Positions 34,780-42,588 of a stretch of DNA of 64,000 nucleotides are shown here, piece by piece. Under the pieces are notes generated by a model. It saw only the letters and a program-made list of their open reading frames with translations. It made no database searches and was not told where the DNA came from. Both the position numbers and the translations under genes were made by a program. The first letter of the stretch is position 1, and every line of letters begins with the position of its first letter. This DNA comes from an uncultured Eubacteriales bacterium (GTDB lineage: Bacteria > Bacillota > Clostridia > Oscillospirales > Acutalibacteraceae), in contig CAKVEA010000004.1 in the NCBI GenBank assembly GCA_934728355.1, positions 30,767 to 94,766 on the forward strand. The letters run 5' to 3'.

Positions 34780-36569
34780 TGGACAACAAGCAATACTACT
34801 CTTGCGAAAGAAATAATTATTTTTTCGGAAAACTTATGACTGTTCGGGATTTTGAAACAGAGCAATCTTACTTTAACTCTAAAAGACGTCTAGGAAATAA
34901 AATGCTAAACGGTAGCGGAATTGTTTCAGGTCTTGATGTTATACTTGTTGACAATAAAACTTTTTCTCTTGAAGCAGGTATGGCACTTGATTATATGGGT
35001 AATGAAATTGTTGTTTCAGAGCCTTATGTAAGAAGACTTAATGTTATAAAAGGTTTTGAAGAAAATAAAGATAAGGGAATTTTATATCTTTGTATCAAAT
35101 ATGCAGAAAGTCTTGAAGAGACTACCTTTTCTGTTGCGGGCTCGGGAACATCGGGTGGAGTAAACGAAGAATACAATCGTATTTCTGAAGGTTATGAACT
35201 ATTTTTAACACCGGAAAAACCCGACGTTGAAAATCTTAAATTGGATAGCTTAGTATTTAATTCGGAAAAACTTTATGATAAAAATGGTATAAGGATAAGC
35301 TTAGAAATAGGTAAATATGTAAATCCTTCGAAGCTTTTAAAGATTTCTGTTATTTTTGAAAAAGAAAATATTGAAGCACCGGTTAACTACTCTTTTGACA
35401 TAGGCGGTGAATTTTTCAAAACTTTGCAAGACGAAGATTTTCTTAATATTAGTTATCAAGAAACAGAAATTTCAACGTATAAAACATTCCGAAGAGATTA
35501 TTATATTCAGTGTGATGCTGTTACAGATGCGATGTCTAAAGTACTTATAAAAAAAGAAAACTTTAAATTGAAAGTCGGAAAGGATGAATTTACTCTCGAA
35601 AATGATTTTGAATGCCCTGTAACTATAAGCACTACACCTATCAGAGAAATTATTGTTCACGATTATTATTCTAAGAATTTTAATGAACTTATGGAAAAAG
35701 TCAGTGATAAATATATTTATCTTGCAAAACTTCATATAGTCACAAATCAACTTACTTATTTTATAGAAAGCATTGAAAAACATCCGTTTAGGCAATATCT
35801 TTACAGTAATGAACTTATTAGTTTGCTTTCAAGTATTGATGACAAAACAGAAATTAAAAATAAGTCATTAAAAGACGAAAAAGAAATTACCGAAACAGTT
35901 CCACAAGTTGTTGATTTACCTGAATCTCAAGATGATAATATAGTAACAGGCATTGAAAGAATTAATCTTGGATTTAATCCAAAGCCAGGAAAATCATATT
36001 ATTCTTATGAATTTGTTCATGGGCTTGGAGAAGGAAAAATCGCACTTGTTACCGCTATTGATAACAGTGCTAACTATATGAATGACGAAAAAGGGTTACT
36101 TATTTTTGGCGACAAAAGTATTTTTAACAAGGAAGAAATTTCAATATCTGCTCCTAATGTTAGTATTGGAGCGATTGTGAATTCGGAAAAAGGAACTGTA
36201 AAATTAGGTGTAAAACTTTTAGAAAAAACAATGACTCAAGCGGTTGATGTAAGGTGGTGGGCATTTAGGCCGGCACAAATAAATGAAGAGGAAGAAGATC
36301 TTGTAATAGATGAAAATGTTCGGGTTGTTATAACACCGAATACCACAAGAGTAAAACCGCTTGAAAAAGTAAGATTTGAAGCTCATATTGAAGGAGCAAT
36401 AAGTCAAGAAGTCAGATGGGGAATGGCGGAAAACGGATCCGGTACCATTGATAATAATGGACTTTACACAGCACCTTCGAAAGAAGGAGTCTATGAAATT
36501 AAGGCTTACAGTGTTAAATTTGAAAATAAATCTGATTCTGCATATGTCGTTGTAAGCTCAGAAGAATAA
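34776..36569 (+). CDS. Putative fibre/adhesin of the injection system with C-terminal Ig-like domain
   Basis: This 597-residue protein ends the structural operon. Its N-terminus (NNYFFGKLMTVRDFETEQSY, then NKMLNGSGIVSGLDV) recalls a conserved family encoded at the end of injection-system clusters. The last 85 residues form a bacterial Ig-like domain (VVITPNTTRVKPLEKVRFEA, VRWGMAENGSGTIDNNGLYT, then YEIKAYSV). The middle contains beta-rich segments. Such an architecture fits a baseplate-anchored receptor-binding or surface-attachment protein. ATG at 34776 overlaps the previous stop, with AAAAGGAG five bases upstream. No signal peptide is present, as expected for an assembled particle part. Confidence 0.75.
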   Translation: MMDNKQYYSCERNNYFFGKLMTVRDFETEQSYFNSKRRLGNKMLNGSGIVSGLDVILVDNKTFSLEAGMALDYMGNEIVVSEPYVRRLNVIKGFEENKDKGILYLCIKYAESLEETTFSVAGSGTSGGVNEEYNRISEGYELFLTPEKPDVENLKLDSLVFNSEKLYDKNGIRISLEIGKYVNPSKLLKISVIFEKENIEAPVNYSFDIGGEFFKTLQDEDFLNISYQETEISTYKTFRRDYYIQCDAVTDAMSKVLIKKENFKLKVGKDEFTLENDFECPVTISTTPIREIIVHDYYSKNFNELMEKVSDKYIYLAKLHIVTNQLTYFIESIEKHPFRQYLYSNELISLLSSIDDKTEIKNKSLKDEKEITETVPQVVDLPESQDDNIVTGIERINLGFNPKPGKSYYSYEFVHGLGEGKIALVTAIDNSANYMNDEKGLLIFGDKSIFNKEEISISAPNVSIGAIVNSEKGTVKLGVKLLEKTMTQAVDVRWWAFRPAQINEEEEDLVIDENVRVVITPNTTRVKPLEKVRFEAHIEGAISQEVRWGMAENGSGTIDNNGLYTAPSKEGVYEIKAYSVKFENKSDSAYVVVSSEE

Positions 36570-36592
36570 AATTTTTATAAGGAGTGTTTTTT

Positions 36593-37168
36593 ATGAAAAA
36601 AATTTCAGGTTGGGGTATTTTTGGAATATGTGTTTTAGCAATTGTTTTAATTCTTGGATTTTGGGGTGTTGGATCATATAATAATTTGGTTTCTTTAAAA
36701 GAAAATGTTGACAGCAAGTACTCAGATATAGATGTTCAGCTTCAAAGAAGATCAAATTTAATTCCCAATATAGTAAATACAGTTAAAGGATATACATCTC
36801 ATGAATCTAAAATTTTAGATGAAATAGCAAATTCTCGTTCTAAACTTGCATCAGCTTCAACGGTTTCCTCCAAGGCAAGTGCTGATTCAGAACTTTCAAG
36901 TGCTGTAAGTAAGCTTATGGTTGTAGTAGAAAATTATCCCGATTTAAAAGCTGATACTCAGTTTACCACATTAATGGACAATTTAGAAGGAACTGAAAAT
37001 CGTATCGCAACTGCCAGAAAAGATTACAATGAAGCTGTTCAAGGATATAATAAGTCTATAAAAATGTTCCCAAATTCATTAATTGCAGGTATGTGTGGAT
37101 TTGCCGAAGCAGAACGTTTTGAAGCAGACCAAAATGCATCACAAACTCCGCAGGTGAATTTTAACTAA
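36593..37168 (+). CDS. lemA: LemA family membrane protein
   Basis: LemA proteins have one N-terminal membrane helix and a long helical domain; their role is unclear. The 191-residue protein begins with a helix (about 6-28) and then shows YNNLVSLKENVDSKYSDIDV with QLQRRSNLIPNIVNTVKGYT, the family signature. ATG at 36593 follows AAGGAG. Only 23 bases separate it from the last injection-system gene and no terminator intervenes, so cotranscription is possible. The LemA/TPM pair is common on its own in Clostridia. Confidence 0.92.
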   Translation: MKKISGWGIFGICVLAIVLILGFWGVGSYNNLVSLKENVDSKYSDIDVQLQRRSNLIPNIVNTVKGYTSHESKILDEIANSRSKLASASTVSSKASADSELSSAVSKLMVVVENYPDLKADTQFTTLMDNLEGTENRIATARKDYNEAVQGYNKSIKMFPNSLIAGMCGFAEAERFEADQNASQTPQVNFN

Positions 37169-37182
37169 AAGGAGGAAGTTGA

Positions 37183-37977
37183 TTGCTTAAGAATTTAAAT
37201 CGTTTTCTTTTAACTTTTTTAAGTTTTTCTCTCTTTTTAATTTGTAGTAATGTATTTGCTTCCGAAATTAATCCTACTTCCGAATTTTATATAAATGACT
37301 TTGCAAATGTTTTAAGTAATGAAACTAAAAAATATATTTTAGACAACAGTGCTACTCTTTGTGAAAAAACTAAAGCTCAGGTAGTTGTTGTTACTGTAAA
37401 TTCGCTTGACGGCAAGGATTTAGATGATTTTTCACTTGAGCTTTTCAGGTCTTGGAAAATAGGAGACAAGGATTTAAATAACGGATTACTTATTTTACTT
37501 TCTATTAATGATCGCAAAGTAAAGGTTGAAGTAGGAACAGGTCTTGAAGGAAGGATTAATGACTCTAAAGCAGGTAGATTTTTAGATGATTACAGTGTAC
37601 CTTATTTTAAGAATGATGATTGGGACACAGGAATAAAAAATCTTTATTCTGCTTTGATGAGTGAAGTTTATTCTGAATATAATCTTGAAATGCCAACTGA
37701 AGTTTCAAGTGTTGTAAGCGAGTGCCAAAATACTGCTGAAGAAAGTGATGACGGTATAGCTTTAGGAATAGCTGTATTAGTACTTGTTGTTATTTTTGGA
37801 GGTATTGTGCCGTTTTTCCGTAGAAAAAGACATCCGGAATTAATTGATGATAATGATTTTAACGATGGTGGATTTTGGGGAGGTTTTGGCGGCAGTGATG
37901 ATGACTCAGGAGGATTTGGAGGATTTTCCGGAGGAGGAGGCTCTGCCAGTGGAGGAGGAGCTTCCAGAAGTTTTTAA
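37183..37977 (+). CDS. TPM-domain membrane protein (YgcG-like)
   Basis: This 264-residue protein has a signal peptide (cleavage near VFA at about 26), a TPM domain (INDFANVLSNETKKYILDNS, LSINDRKVKVEVGTGLEGRI), a membrane helix at about 196-213, and a Gly/Ser/Asp-rich tail ending GGGGSASGGGASRSF. This is the standard YgcG layout and it usually follows lemA, as here. The function is unknown, with an envelope role likely. TTG start at 37183 behind GGAGG. Confidence 0.9.
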   Translation: MLKNLNRFLLTFLSFSLFLICSNVFASEINPTSEFYINDFANVLSNETKKYILDNSATLCEKTKAQVVVVTVNSLDGKDLDDFSLELFRSWKIGDKDLNNGLLILLSINDRKVKVEVGTGLEGRINDSKAGRFLDDYSVPYFKNDDWDTGIKNLYSALMSEVYSEYNLEMPTEVSSVVSECQNTAEESDDGIALGIAVLVLVVIFGGIVPFFRRKRHPELIDDNDFNDGGFWGGFGGSDDDSGGFGGFSGGGGSASGGGASRSF

Positions 37978-37999
37978 AATTTTTTGAATAAAATAACAA

Positions 38000-38055
38000 A
38001 AAAGATCCCATACTTCTTTATGCATTGGAAATGGTGTAAAGAAAGGGGATTTTTT
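38000..38055 (+). terminator. Two-part hairpin with T-run, also covering the spoIIR ribosome binding site
   Basis: The outer stem pairs 38000-38009 with 38046-38055 (one G-U pair) and the inner stem pairs 38014-38020 with 38037-38043, closing on a 16-base loop. The 3' arm ends in a T-run, so it works as a terminator for lemA-TPM. The same arm holds AAAGGGGA, the ribosome binding site for the TTG start at 38058, so in read-through transcripts it would block spoIIR translation. Confidence 0.65.
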
Positions 38056-38057
38056 AT

Positions 38058-38753
38058 TTGAATGCTAATAAAATAAAAGCTTTGATATTTGGATTTATAT
38101 TTTCGGTGATGTTTTCAATGATAGGATTTTCAGAAAAATGTGAAAGTATAAGCGATAAAGTTTTAAGATTACATATAATAGCAAACTCAAATTTTTCTTA
38201 TGATCAAGATCTTAAACTTAAAGTAAGAGATGAAATTTTAGATAAGTTCGGAAGTTCTTTCGATATGGACGGAGGTCTTTTGAAAGCAGAAGAAAGTGTT
38301 AATTTACATATAAAAGAAATAGAAAATGTTGCAAGAGAAACAGTTTTAAAAAATGGATTCGATTATGAAGTTAAAGCTGAAATCAAAAAAATGTATTTTG
38401 AAATCAGGCAGTACCGTGAAACTACTCTTCCCGCAGGATTTTATAAAGCGCTTAGAATAACCATAGGAAGCGGCAAAGGAAAGAATTGGTGGTGTGTTAT
38501 GTTTCCTCCAATGTGTTTGCCTGCTGCAGAAGAAAAAGAAAAACTAAGCGATGTGCTTAGTCAATCTGAACTTGATATAGTTGAAAACGAAACAGAATAT
38601 ATTATAAAATTCAAGCTGCTAGAATTTTTTACTAAATCCAAGGATTTCATAGAAAGTCAGGTTTTTGAGAAAACAGAAAATTATATAGAAAGTCTTTTTG
38701 AAAAAATAAATCAAAATTACGAAATAGGTTTAAGTTTTTTTGAAAATACCTGA
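38058..38753 (+). CDS. spoIIR: Stage II sporulation protein R
   Basis: SpoIIR is made in the forespore and secreted into the intermembrane space, where it signals SpoIIGA to activate pro-sigma-E in the mother cell. The 231-residue protein has an N-terminal membrane/signal helix (about 5-24) and the family motifs VLRLHIIANSNFSYDQDLKLKVRDE, shown here as two parts, and LPAGFYKALRITIGSG-KGKNWWCVMFPP. Length is normal. Its start lies in the 3' arm of the preceding hairpin. This is one of four sporulation genes in the window. Confidence 0.92.
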   Translation: MNANKIKALIFGFIFSVMFSMIGFSEKCESISDKVLRLHIIANSNFSYDQDLKLKVRDEILDKFGSSFDMDGGLLKAEESVNLHIKEIENVARETVLKNGFDYEVKAEIKKMYFEIRQYRETTLPAGFYKALRITIGSGKGKNWWCVMFPPMCLPAAEEKEKLSDVLSQSELDIVENETEYIIKFKLLEFFTKSKDFIESQVFEKTENYIESLFEKINQNYEIGLSFFENT

Positions 38754-38755
38754 AA

Positions 38756-39595
38756 TTAAAAAAGTTTGTCGGCATTCATTCTACTGTAATGATATAAATA
38801 TTGCTGAGCAATTCCACAGTTTTCACCAAACCAATTTGGGTCTTTTCCTTCAAAATAATTGTTCATAACTTTTTTCATCCAGATATCCATAGGGAAAGCA
38901 TTTAATTTATGAAATCCATAAAGTAAAACACACATAGAGACTTTAGGTCCTACTCCATTTATATTCATAAGTAACTTTTGAGCTTCTTCGAGTGAAAGCT
39001 TTGAAATTTCATCTAAATCTATTTGTTTAGATGAAATTTTTTGAGCGGCATCTATTATATATTTCGCTCTAAAACCGGATTTTATAGGCTCTAAATCTTT
39101 TATACTGAGAGACGAAATAGTTTTGGCAGAAGGAAAAGAAAAATCTGAATTTGATGAATCTATTTTTTCTCCGAAAAGTTCACAAAGCTTTGAAATAATC
39201 TTTTTTATTCTTGGAATATTATTATTTTGCGAAATTATAAAAGAACATAAAGTTTCCCAAGGGTCTTGGTTTAGAATTCTAATACCTGGGCAAAAATCAT
39301 ATGCATCCTGTAAAAATTTATTTTTCGGAAAGGAAAGTTTAATTTTTTCATAATCTGTATCGATATCAAAATATTTTAACCAAATTGAATTAAACTCTTC
39401 AGAGGTTGTATTTTCAAATATTATTTCGTTTATTTCTTGCCTCAAGGTAAGAATTTTTCCAAAAGCTATTATTTTATATCTTTTCTCATTTAATTTTTCA
39501 AAACGAAAACATTGACCACAGTCAAGAGTCTGACCGAGGTCAAAATTTTTCGAATTTTGTAATTTGATTTCATTTGAGGTTTCAGTAAATTTCAT
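38756..39595 (-). CDS. ogg: 8-oxoguanine DNA glycosylase (OGG1 type)
   Basis: This base-excision repair enzyme removes 8-oxoguanine from DNA. The 279-residue protein has the OGG N-terminal domain (LGQTLDCGQCFRFEKL) and a helix-hairpin-helix domain NGVGPKVSMCVLLYGF with catalytic K218 and D237 (FPMDIWMKK). The OGG1-like layout is common in Clostridia. Its stop lies two bases from the convergent spoIIR stop. The start is ATG at 39595, just downstream of rpmB on the same strand. Confidence 0.92.
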   Translation of the reverse strand: MKFTETSNEIKLQNSKNFDLGQTLDCGQCFRFEKLNEKRYKIIAFGKILTLRQEINEIIFENTTSEEFNSIWLKYFDIDTDYEKIKLSFPKNKFLQDAYDFCPGIRILNQDPWETLCSFIISQNNNIPRIKKIISKLCELFGEKIDSSNSDFSFPSAKTISSLSIKDLEPIKSGFRAKYIIDAAQKISSKQIDLDEISKLSLEEAQKLLMNINGVGPKVSMCVLLYGFHKLNAFPMDIWMKKVMNNYFEGKDPNWFGENCGIAQQYLYHYSRMNADKLF

Positions 39596-39617
39596 TTAAA
39601 TTACCTTAAGCTTCAAA

Positions 39618-39806
39618 TTATGCACTGATAGAAGATTTTCCTGAACGCATGCAACGAGTACAAACATAAATATGTTTCGGAGTACCGTTTACAACTGCTT
39701 TTACTCTTCTAACGTTTGGTTTCCACATTTTGTTTGAACGTCTATGAGAATGCGAAACCTTTATTCCAAAGGATACAGCTTTGCTGCAAAGTTGACATTT
39801 TGCCAT
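39618..39806 (-). CDS. rpmB: 50S ribosomal protein bL28
   Basis: The 62-residue protein begins MAKCQLCSKAVSFG and contains HSHRRSNKMWKPNVRRV, both standard for bL28. Two CxxC pairs (MAKCQLC and VCTRC) mark the zinc-binding form. A GAGGAG site precedes the ATG. It is transcribed away from the ATP/ADP translocase gene. Confidence 0.96.
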   Translation of the reverse strand: MAKCQLCSKAVSFGIKVSHSHRRSNKMWKPNVRRVKAVVNGTPKHIYVCTRCMRSGKSSISA

Positions 39807-39848
39807 AATTATTTCTCCTCACTTTATATGACTTTATTTTTTATTTGA

Positions 39849-39870
39849 AAGATTTTTCTTTTTAAATCTT
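39849..39870 (-). promoter_or_regulatory. Hairpin in the rpmB leader
   Basis: AAGATTT and AAATCTT form a 7-bp stem with an eight-base loop in the 5' leader of rpmB, between its promoter and ribosome binding site. It could be a stabilising or autoregulatory element, but it is AT-only apart from one G-C pair. Confidence 0.3.
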
Positions 39871-39882
39871 CCGCATTCAAAT

Positions 39883-39911
39883 ATGATATCAAATTTCTTT
39901 TGTAATTGCAA
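39883..39911 (-). promoter_or_regulatory. Sigma-A promoter for rpmB
   Basis: On the minus strand TTGCAA (39906-39911) and TATCAT (39883-39888) are 17 bases apart, with TG one base before the -10 hexamer. The leader to rpmB would be about 70 bases. Confidence 0.6.
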
Positions 39912-40268
39912 GAAAATAATTCTAAATAGTACTAAAAAATTAAATCTTCTTATTTTAAAGAATACAAAATTTGTTTAGATAAGTAAATATAAATTTAAAA
40001 TTTCAGAAATTTACACAATATATACTTGAATATTTTTTGTTGACATGTAATATATTATAATATTTAAATATGTTAAAAATTTCTTGTAGCAAAAAATTGA
40101 ATTATATGGTAATATTAATATGTGAAACGGATATAGGGTGTGCATGTCATCTTGTAAATATTAAATTTGTCTGTAAGTGGAAAAAGGTGGTGACTGGAAA
40201 ACGGCAAAATACAAGGTCAGCATACGCTTTATTGCGGTTATTTATTTAATGTAAGGAGAAGATTTTTA
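39912..40268. other. Long AT-rich gap before the ATP/ADP translocase gene
   Basis: This 357-base stretch has no convincing gene. It holds promoter-like hexamers (TTGAAT at 40026-40031 with TAATAT at 40048-40053, 16 bases apart; TTGACA at 40040 lies only 10 bases before a TATAAT). A 20-codon frame (GTG at 40190 to TAA at 40249) just before the translocase ribosome binding site could be a leader peptide, but its own binding site is badly spaced. I recognise no riboswitch class. Confidence 0.5.
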
Positions 40269-41774
40269 ATGAGCGATTCGACTCAAACCACCGGAAAACA
40301 ACCGGAATTTGGCAAATTGCAGTCTTTACTGTGGCCAATACATGCTCATGAGATGAAAAAGTTTTTACCAATGAGCTTCTTGATGTTCTTTATTTTATTT
40401 GTCTACACAATGGTTAGGGACTTAAAAGATACATTAGTTCAGTATTATACCGTTTGTGGAGGAACGGAGTTAGTTCCTCAGCTTAAACTTTGGTTTGTTA
40501 TGCCAATGGCTTTCTTATTGGTTATAGTGTATGCAGCACTTCTTAACAAATTCGGATTCCAAAAAACATTCTACATAATGATCTCTGCATTTATGATTTT
40601 CTATGTATTGTTTATAACAGTGCTGTTCCCGTGTCGTTCAATGATTCATCCAGGTGAAAGCACCGTTAAAGCTATGCAAGCTTCATGGCCGGCATTCTTT
40701 CACTGGATTATTCCATGTATAACTAACTGGTCTATTACTTTATTCTATGTTCTTTCAGAGCTTTGGGGAACAATGGCAATTTCTTCACTTTTCTGGCAAT
40801 TTGCATATCAAGTAACAATGAAAAATGAAGTTAAAAGATTCTTTGGTCTTTACGCAATTGTTGGAAATATTGGTGCTATTTGTTCAGGCGGACTTCTTAA
40901 AGCAATTCCTAAAATGTTCAGAGCAAATGATTTATACATCTACATTCTTATTGGCGGATGCGTAGCGTTTGGTATTGCTACAATGGCTATGTATTGGTAC
41001 ATTAATGCCGTAGTTCTTAAAGATCCTACTTTATATGATCCAACTCAAGTTAAATCCAAAAAGAAAAAAGAAAAAGTTGGAGTTATGGATGGCATTAAAA
41101 TGCTTGGCAAATCCCGTTATTTGCTCTTAATCTGTGTAATCGTTATTGCTTATGGTGTTGCAATTAACTTCTTCGAAGTAATTTGGAAAAAATACATGAA
41201 AACACAGTTCTCAAATCCTGTAGAATATACAGATATGATGGCAAACCTTTCAATGCTTACAGGTATTTTAACTATAGTTGCTTCTTTTGTAGGTCAAAAC
41301 ATTTTAAGAAAAGCAAAATGGAAAACAGCAGCAATGATTCCTGTATCTATTTTAGGCTTACTTGGCGGAACATTCTTCTTAATAGTTCTTTATGGTGAAT
41401 ACATTTCGCCAACAATTTTCGGAATGAACTTTGTAGTTCTTGCAGTTTGGTTCGGAATGGTCCAAGATGCACTTTCAAAGAGTGTAAAATATTGCTTATT
41501 TGACGCAACTAAAAATATGGCTTACGTACCGCTTGATGAAGAAACAAGAACAAAAGGTCAAGCAGCAGTTGAGGTTATTGGTGGCCGTGCAGGTAAAGCA
41601 GGTGCATCTTTAATTCAAACATTATTTATCAGTGTTATTTCTGCAGGTTCAAAACTTACAGACCACTTAGTAGCTATTTCCGTAATATTTGGTATTACAG
41701 TTGCAGGATGGGTCGGTTCTGTATTTAACCTTAGTAAAAAATACGAAGCAAAAGTTTCAGAAAAAGCAGAATAA
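40269..41774 (+). CDS. tlc: ATP/ADP translocase (NTT/Tlc family)
   Basis: This 501-residue membrane protein belongs to the nucleotide transporter family of plastids, Chlamydiae and Rickettsiae, which exchange host ATP for bacterial ADP. The N-terminal region IHAHEMKKFLPMSFLMFFILF, with YTMVRDLKDTLVQYYTVCGG, and the late segment YVPLDEETRTKGQAAVEVIG with GGRAGKAGAS are hallmark motifs; about 11-12 membrane helices are visible. Length is typical. An AAGGAG site precedes the ATG. Codon use differs from neighbours (many TTC, AAC and CTT codons), which fits high expression or acquisition by transfer. Which nucleotide it moves cannot be read from the sequence. A terminator follows. Confidence 0.95.
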   Translation: MSDSTQTTGKQPEFGKLQSLLWPIHAHEMKKFLPMSFLMFFILFVYTMVRDLKDTLVQYYTVCGGTELVPQLKLWFVMPMAFLLVIVYAALLNKFGFQKTFYIMISAFMIFYVLFITVLFPCRSMIHPGESTVKAMQASWPAFFHWIIPCITNWSITLFYVLSELWGTMAISSLFWQFAYQVTMKNEVKRFFGLYAIVGNIGAICSGGLLKAIPKMFRANDLYIYILIGGCVAFGIATMAMYWYINAVVLKDPTLYDPTQVKSKKKKEKVGVMDGIKMLGKSRYLLLICVIVIAYGVAINFFEVIWKKYMKTQFSNPVEYTDMMANLSMLTGILTIVASFVGQNILRKAKWKTAAMIPVSILGLLGGTFFLIVLYGEYISPTIFGMNFVVLAVWFGMVQDALSKSVKYCLFDATKNMAYVPLDEETRTKGQAAVEVIGGRAGKAGASLIQTLFISVISAGSKLTDHLVAISVIFGITVAGWVGSVFNLSKKYEAKVSEKAE

Positions 41775-41781
41775 TAAAGAG

Positions 41782-41810
41782 TCCACCTATTACATGGGTG
41801 GATTTTATTT
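41782..41810 (+). terminator. Rho-independent terminator after tlc
   Basis: An 8-bp stem (41782-41789 with 41795-41802, one G-U pair) with a five-base loop is followed by TTTTATTTT. The translocase is therefore probably a single-gene transcript. Confidence 0.85.
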
Positions 41811-41872
41811 TGTGTAAAATAATAAATTAATTAAAACTATTGACAATTTTTTATAAATATTGTAATTTAATA

Positions 41873-41907
41873 ATTGTAGATTTAATATATAATCTACAAT
41901 ATTTTTT
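41873..41907 (+). promoter_or_regulatory. 28-base palindrome with T-run, operator or terminator
   Basis: ATTGTAGATT and AATCTACAAT are perfect 10-base arms around an eight-base spacer (41873-41900), followed by six Ts. TTGACA at 41840-41845 lies 33 bases upstream. It could be a terminator of a very short RNA or an operator overlapping a start site; the sequence does not decide. Confidence 0.4.
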
Positions 41908-42068
41908 GTTTTCAGAAGAGGAACTTACATATAAAAAGATATTTTAAAATAATTTACTCCAACGAAAAAATATTAAACTCATAAATATTTAGTAGTAGAA
42001 TTTTATATATTGTGGTAAAATAAAAACATAATCGGGTTTAAAATTTTTAAGAAGTGGAGCTGAATTTA

Positions 42069-42575
42069 ATGGAAAATGTTAATGAAGAAACATCAAAAAA
42101 TAAAAACAGCAAAAAGAAATGGATTTTAGGAACAATTTTATTTTTAACTTTGGGAATTATCGGTGCTATATTTTATTATGAGTATTCAACACCGAAAGTT
42201 TTCACTAAAAGTGAGTATATTAAGGAAGTTATAGTTCAAAATAGGGATTTTGAAAGTGTACTTGAAGACTTTTTAAATCAAGTTTCATCATATGACGGAA
42301 GTAAATCATCGACCGAAAAACTCGAAAAAACAGCTTCTAAATTTTCGCAATTTGTTTCTTCTTTAGAAAGTAAAATGGGCCCTAGAGTTCCTGCGGAGAC
42401 AAAAAATCATTATTCTCAAATGATGTCGGCATATAATCAGTATTTGGAGGCTATAGAGCTTTACAGAAAGGCTGTTCCGAAAAATCTTGGGGAAGAACGT
42501 GCCAGTTTATTACGTGAAGCAGAAAATAAACTTTTAGAGGCACGAAATTCTATGTCTAATCTTAAAAATACTTAG
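42069..42575 (+). CDS. Unrecognised single-pass membrane protein with helical extracellular domain
   Basis: I do not recognise this 168-residue protein. A basic N-terminal tail (about 1-24) precedes one membrane helix (WILGTILFLTLGIIGAIFYY). The remaining 120 residues are soluble and helical (FESVLEDFLNQVSSYDGSKS, YSQMMSAYNQYLEAIELYRK, LREAENKLLEARNSMSNL), so the domain is probably outside the cell. ATG at 42069 follows GTGGAG. An extended -10-like TGGTAAAAT at 42013-42021 lies upstream. It is probably cotranscribed with the next membrane gene. Confidence 0.75.
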   Translation: MENVNEETSKNKNSKKKWILGTILFLTLGIIGAIFYYEYSTPKVFTKSEYIKEVIVQNRDFESVLEDFLNQVSSYDGSKSSTEKLEKTASKFSQFVSSLESKMGPRVPAETKNHYSQMMSAYNQYLEAIELYRKAVPKNLGEERASLLREAENKLLEARNSMSNLKNT

Positions 42576-42588
42576 AAGAGGAAAAAAC

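Noticed and set aside
18011..36569. A prophage or phage remnant
   Set aside because: No capsid, portal, terminase, integrase, lysis or replication genes flank the tail-like genes, and the paired J proteins, two tube proteins and adhesin order fit an injection system instead.
40040..40061. TTGACA and TATAAT as the tlc promoter
   Set aside because: The spacing is only 10 bases, so the two hexamers cannot belong to one sigma-A promoter; each may pair with other partial elements.
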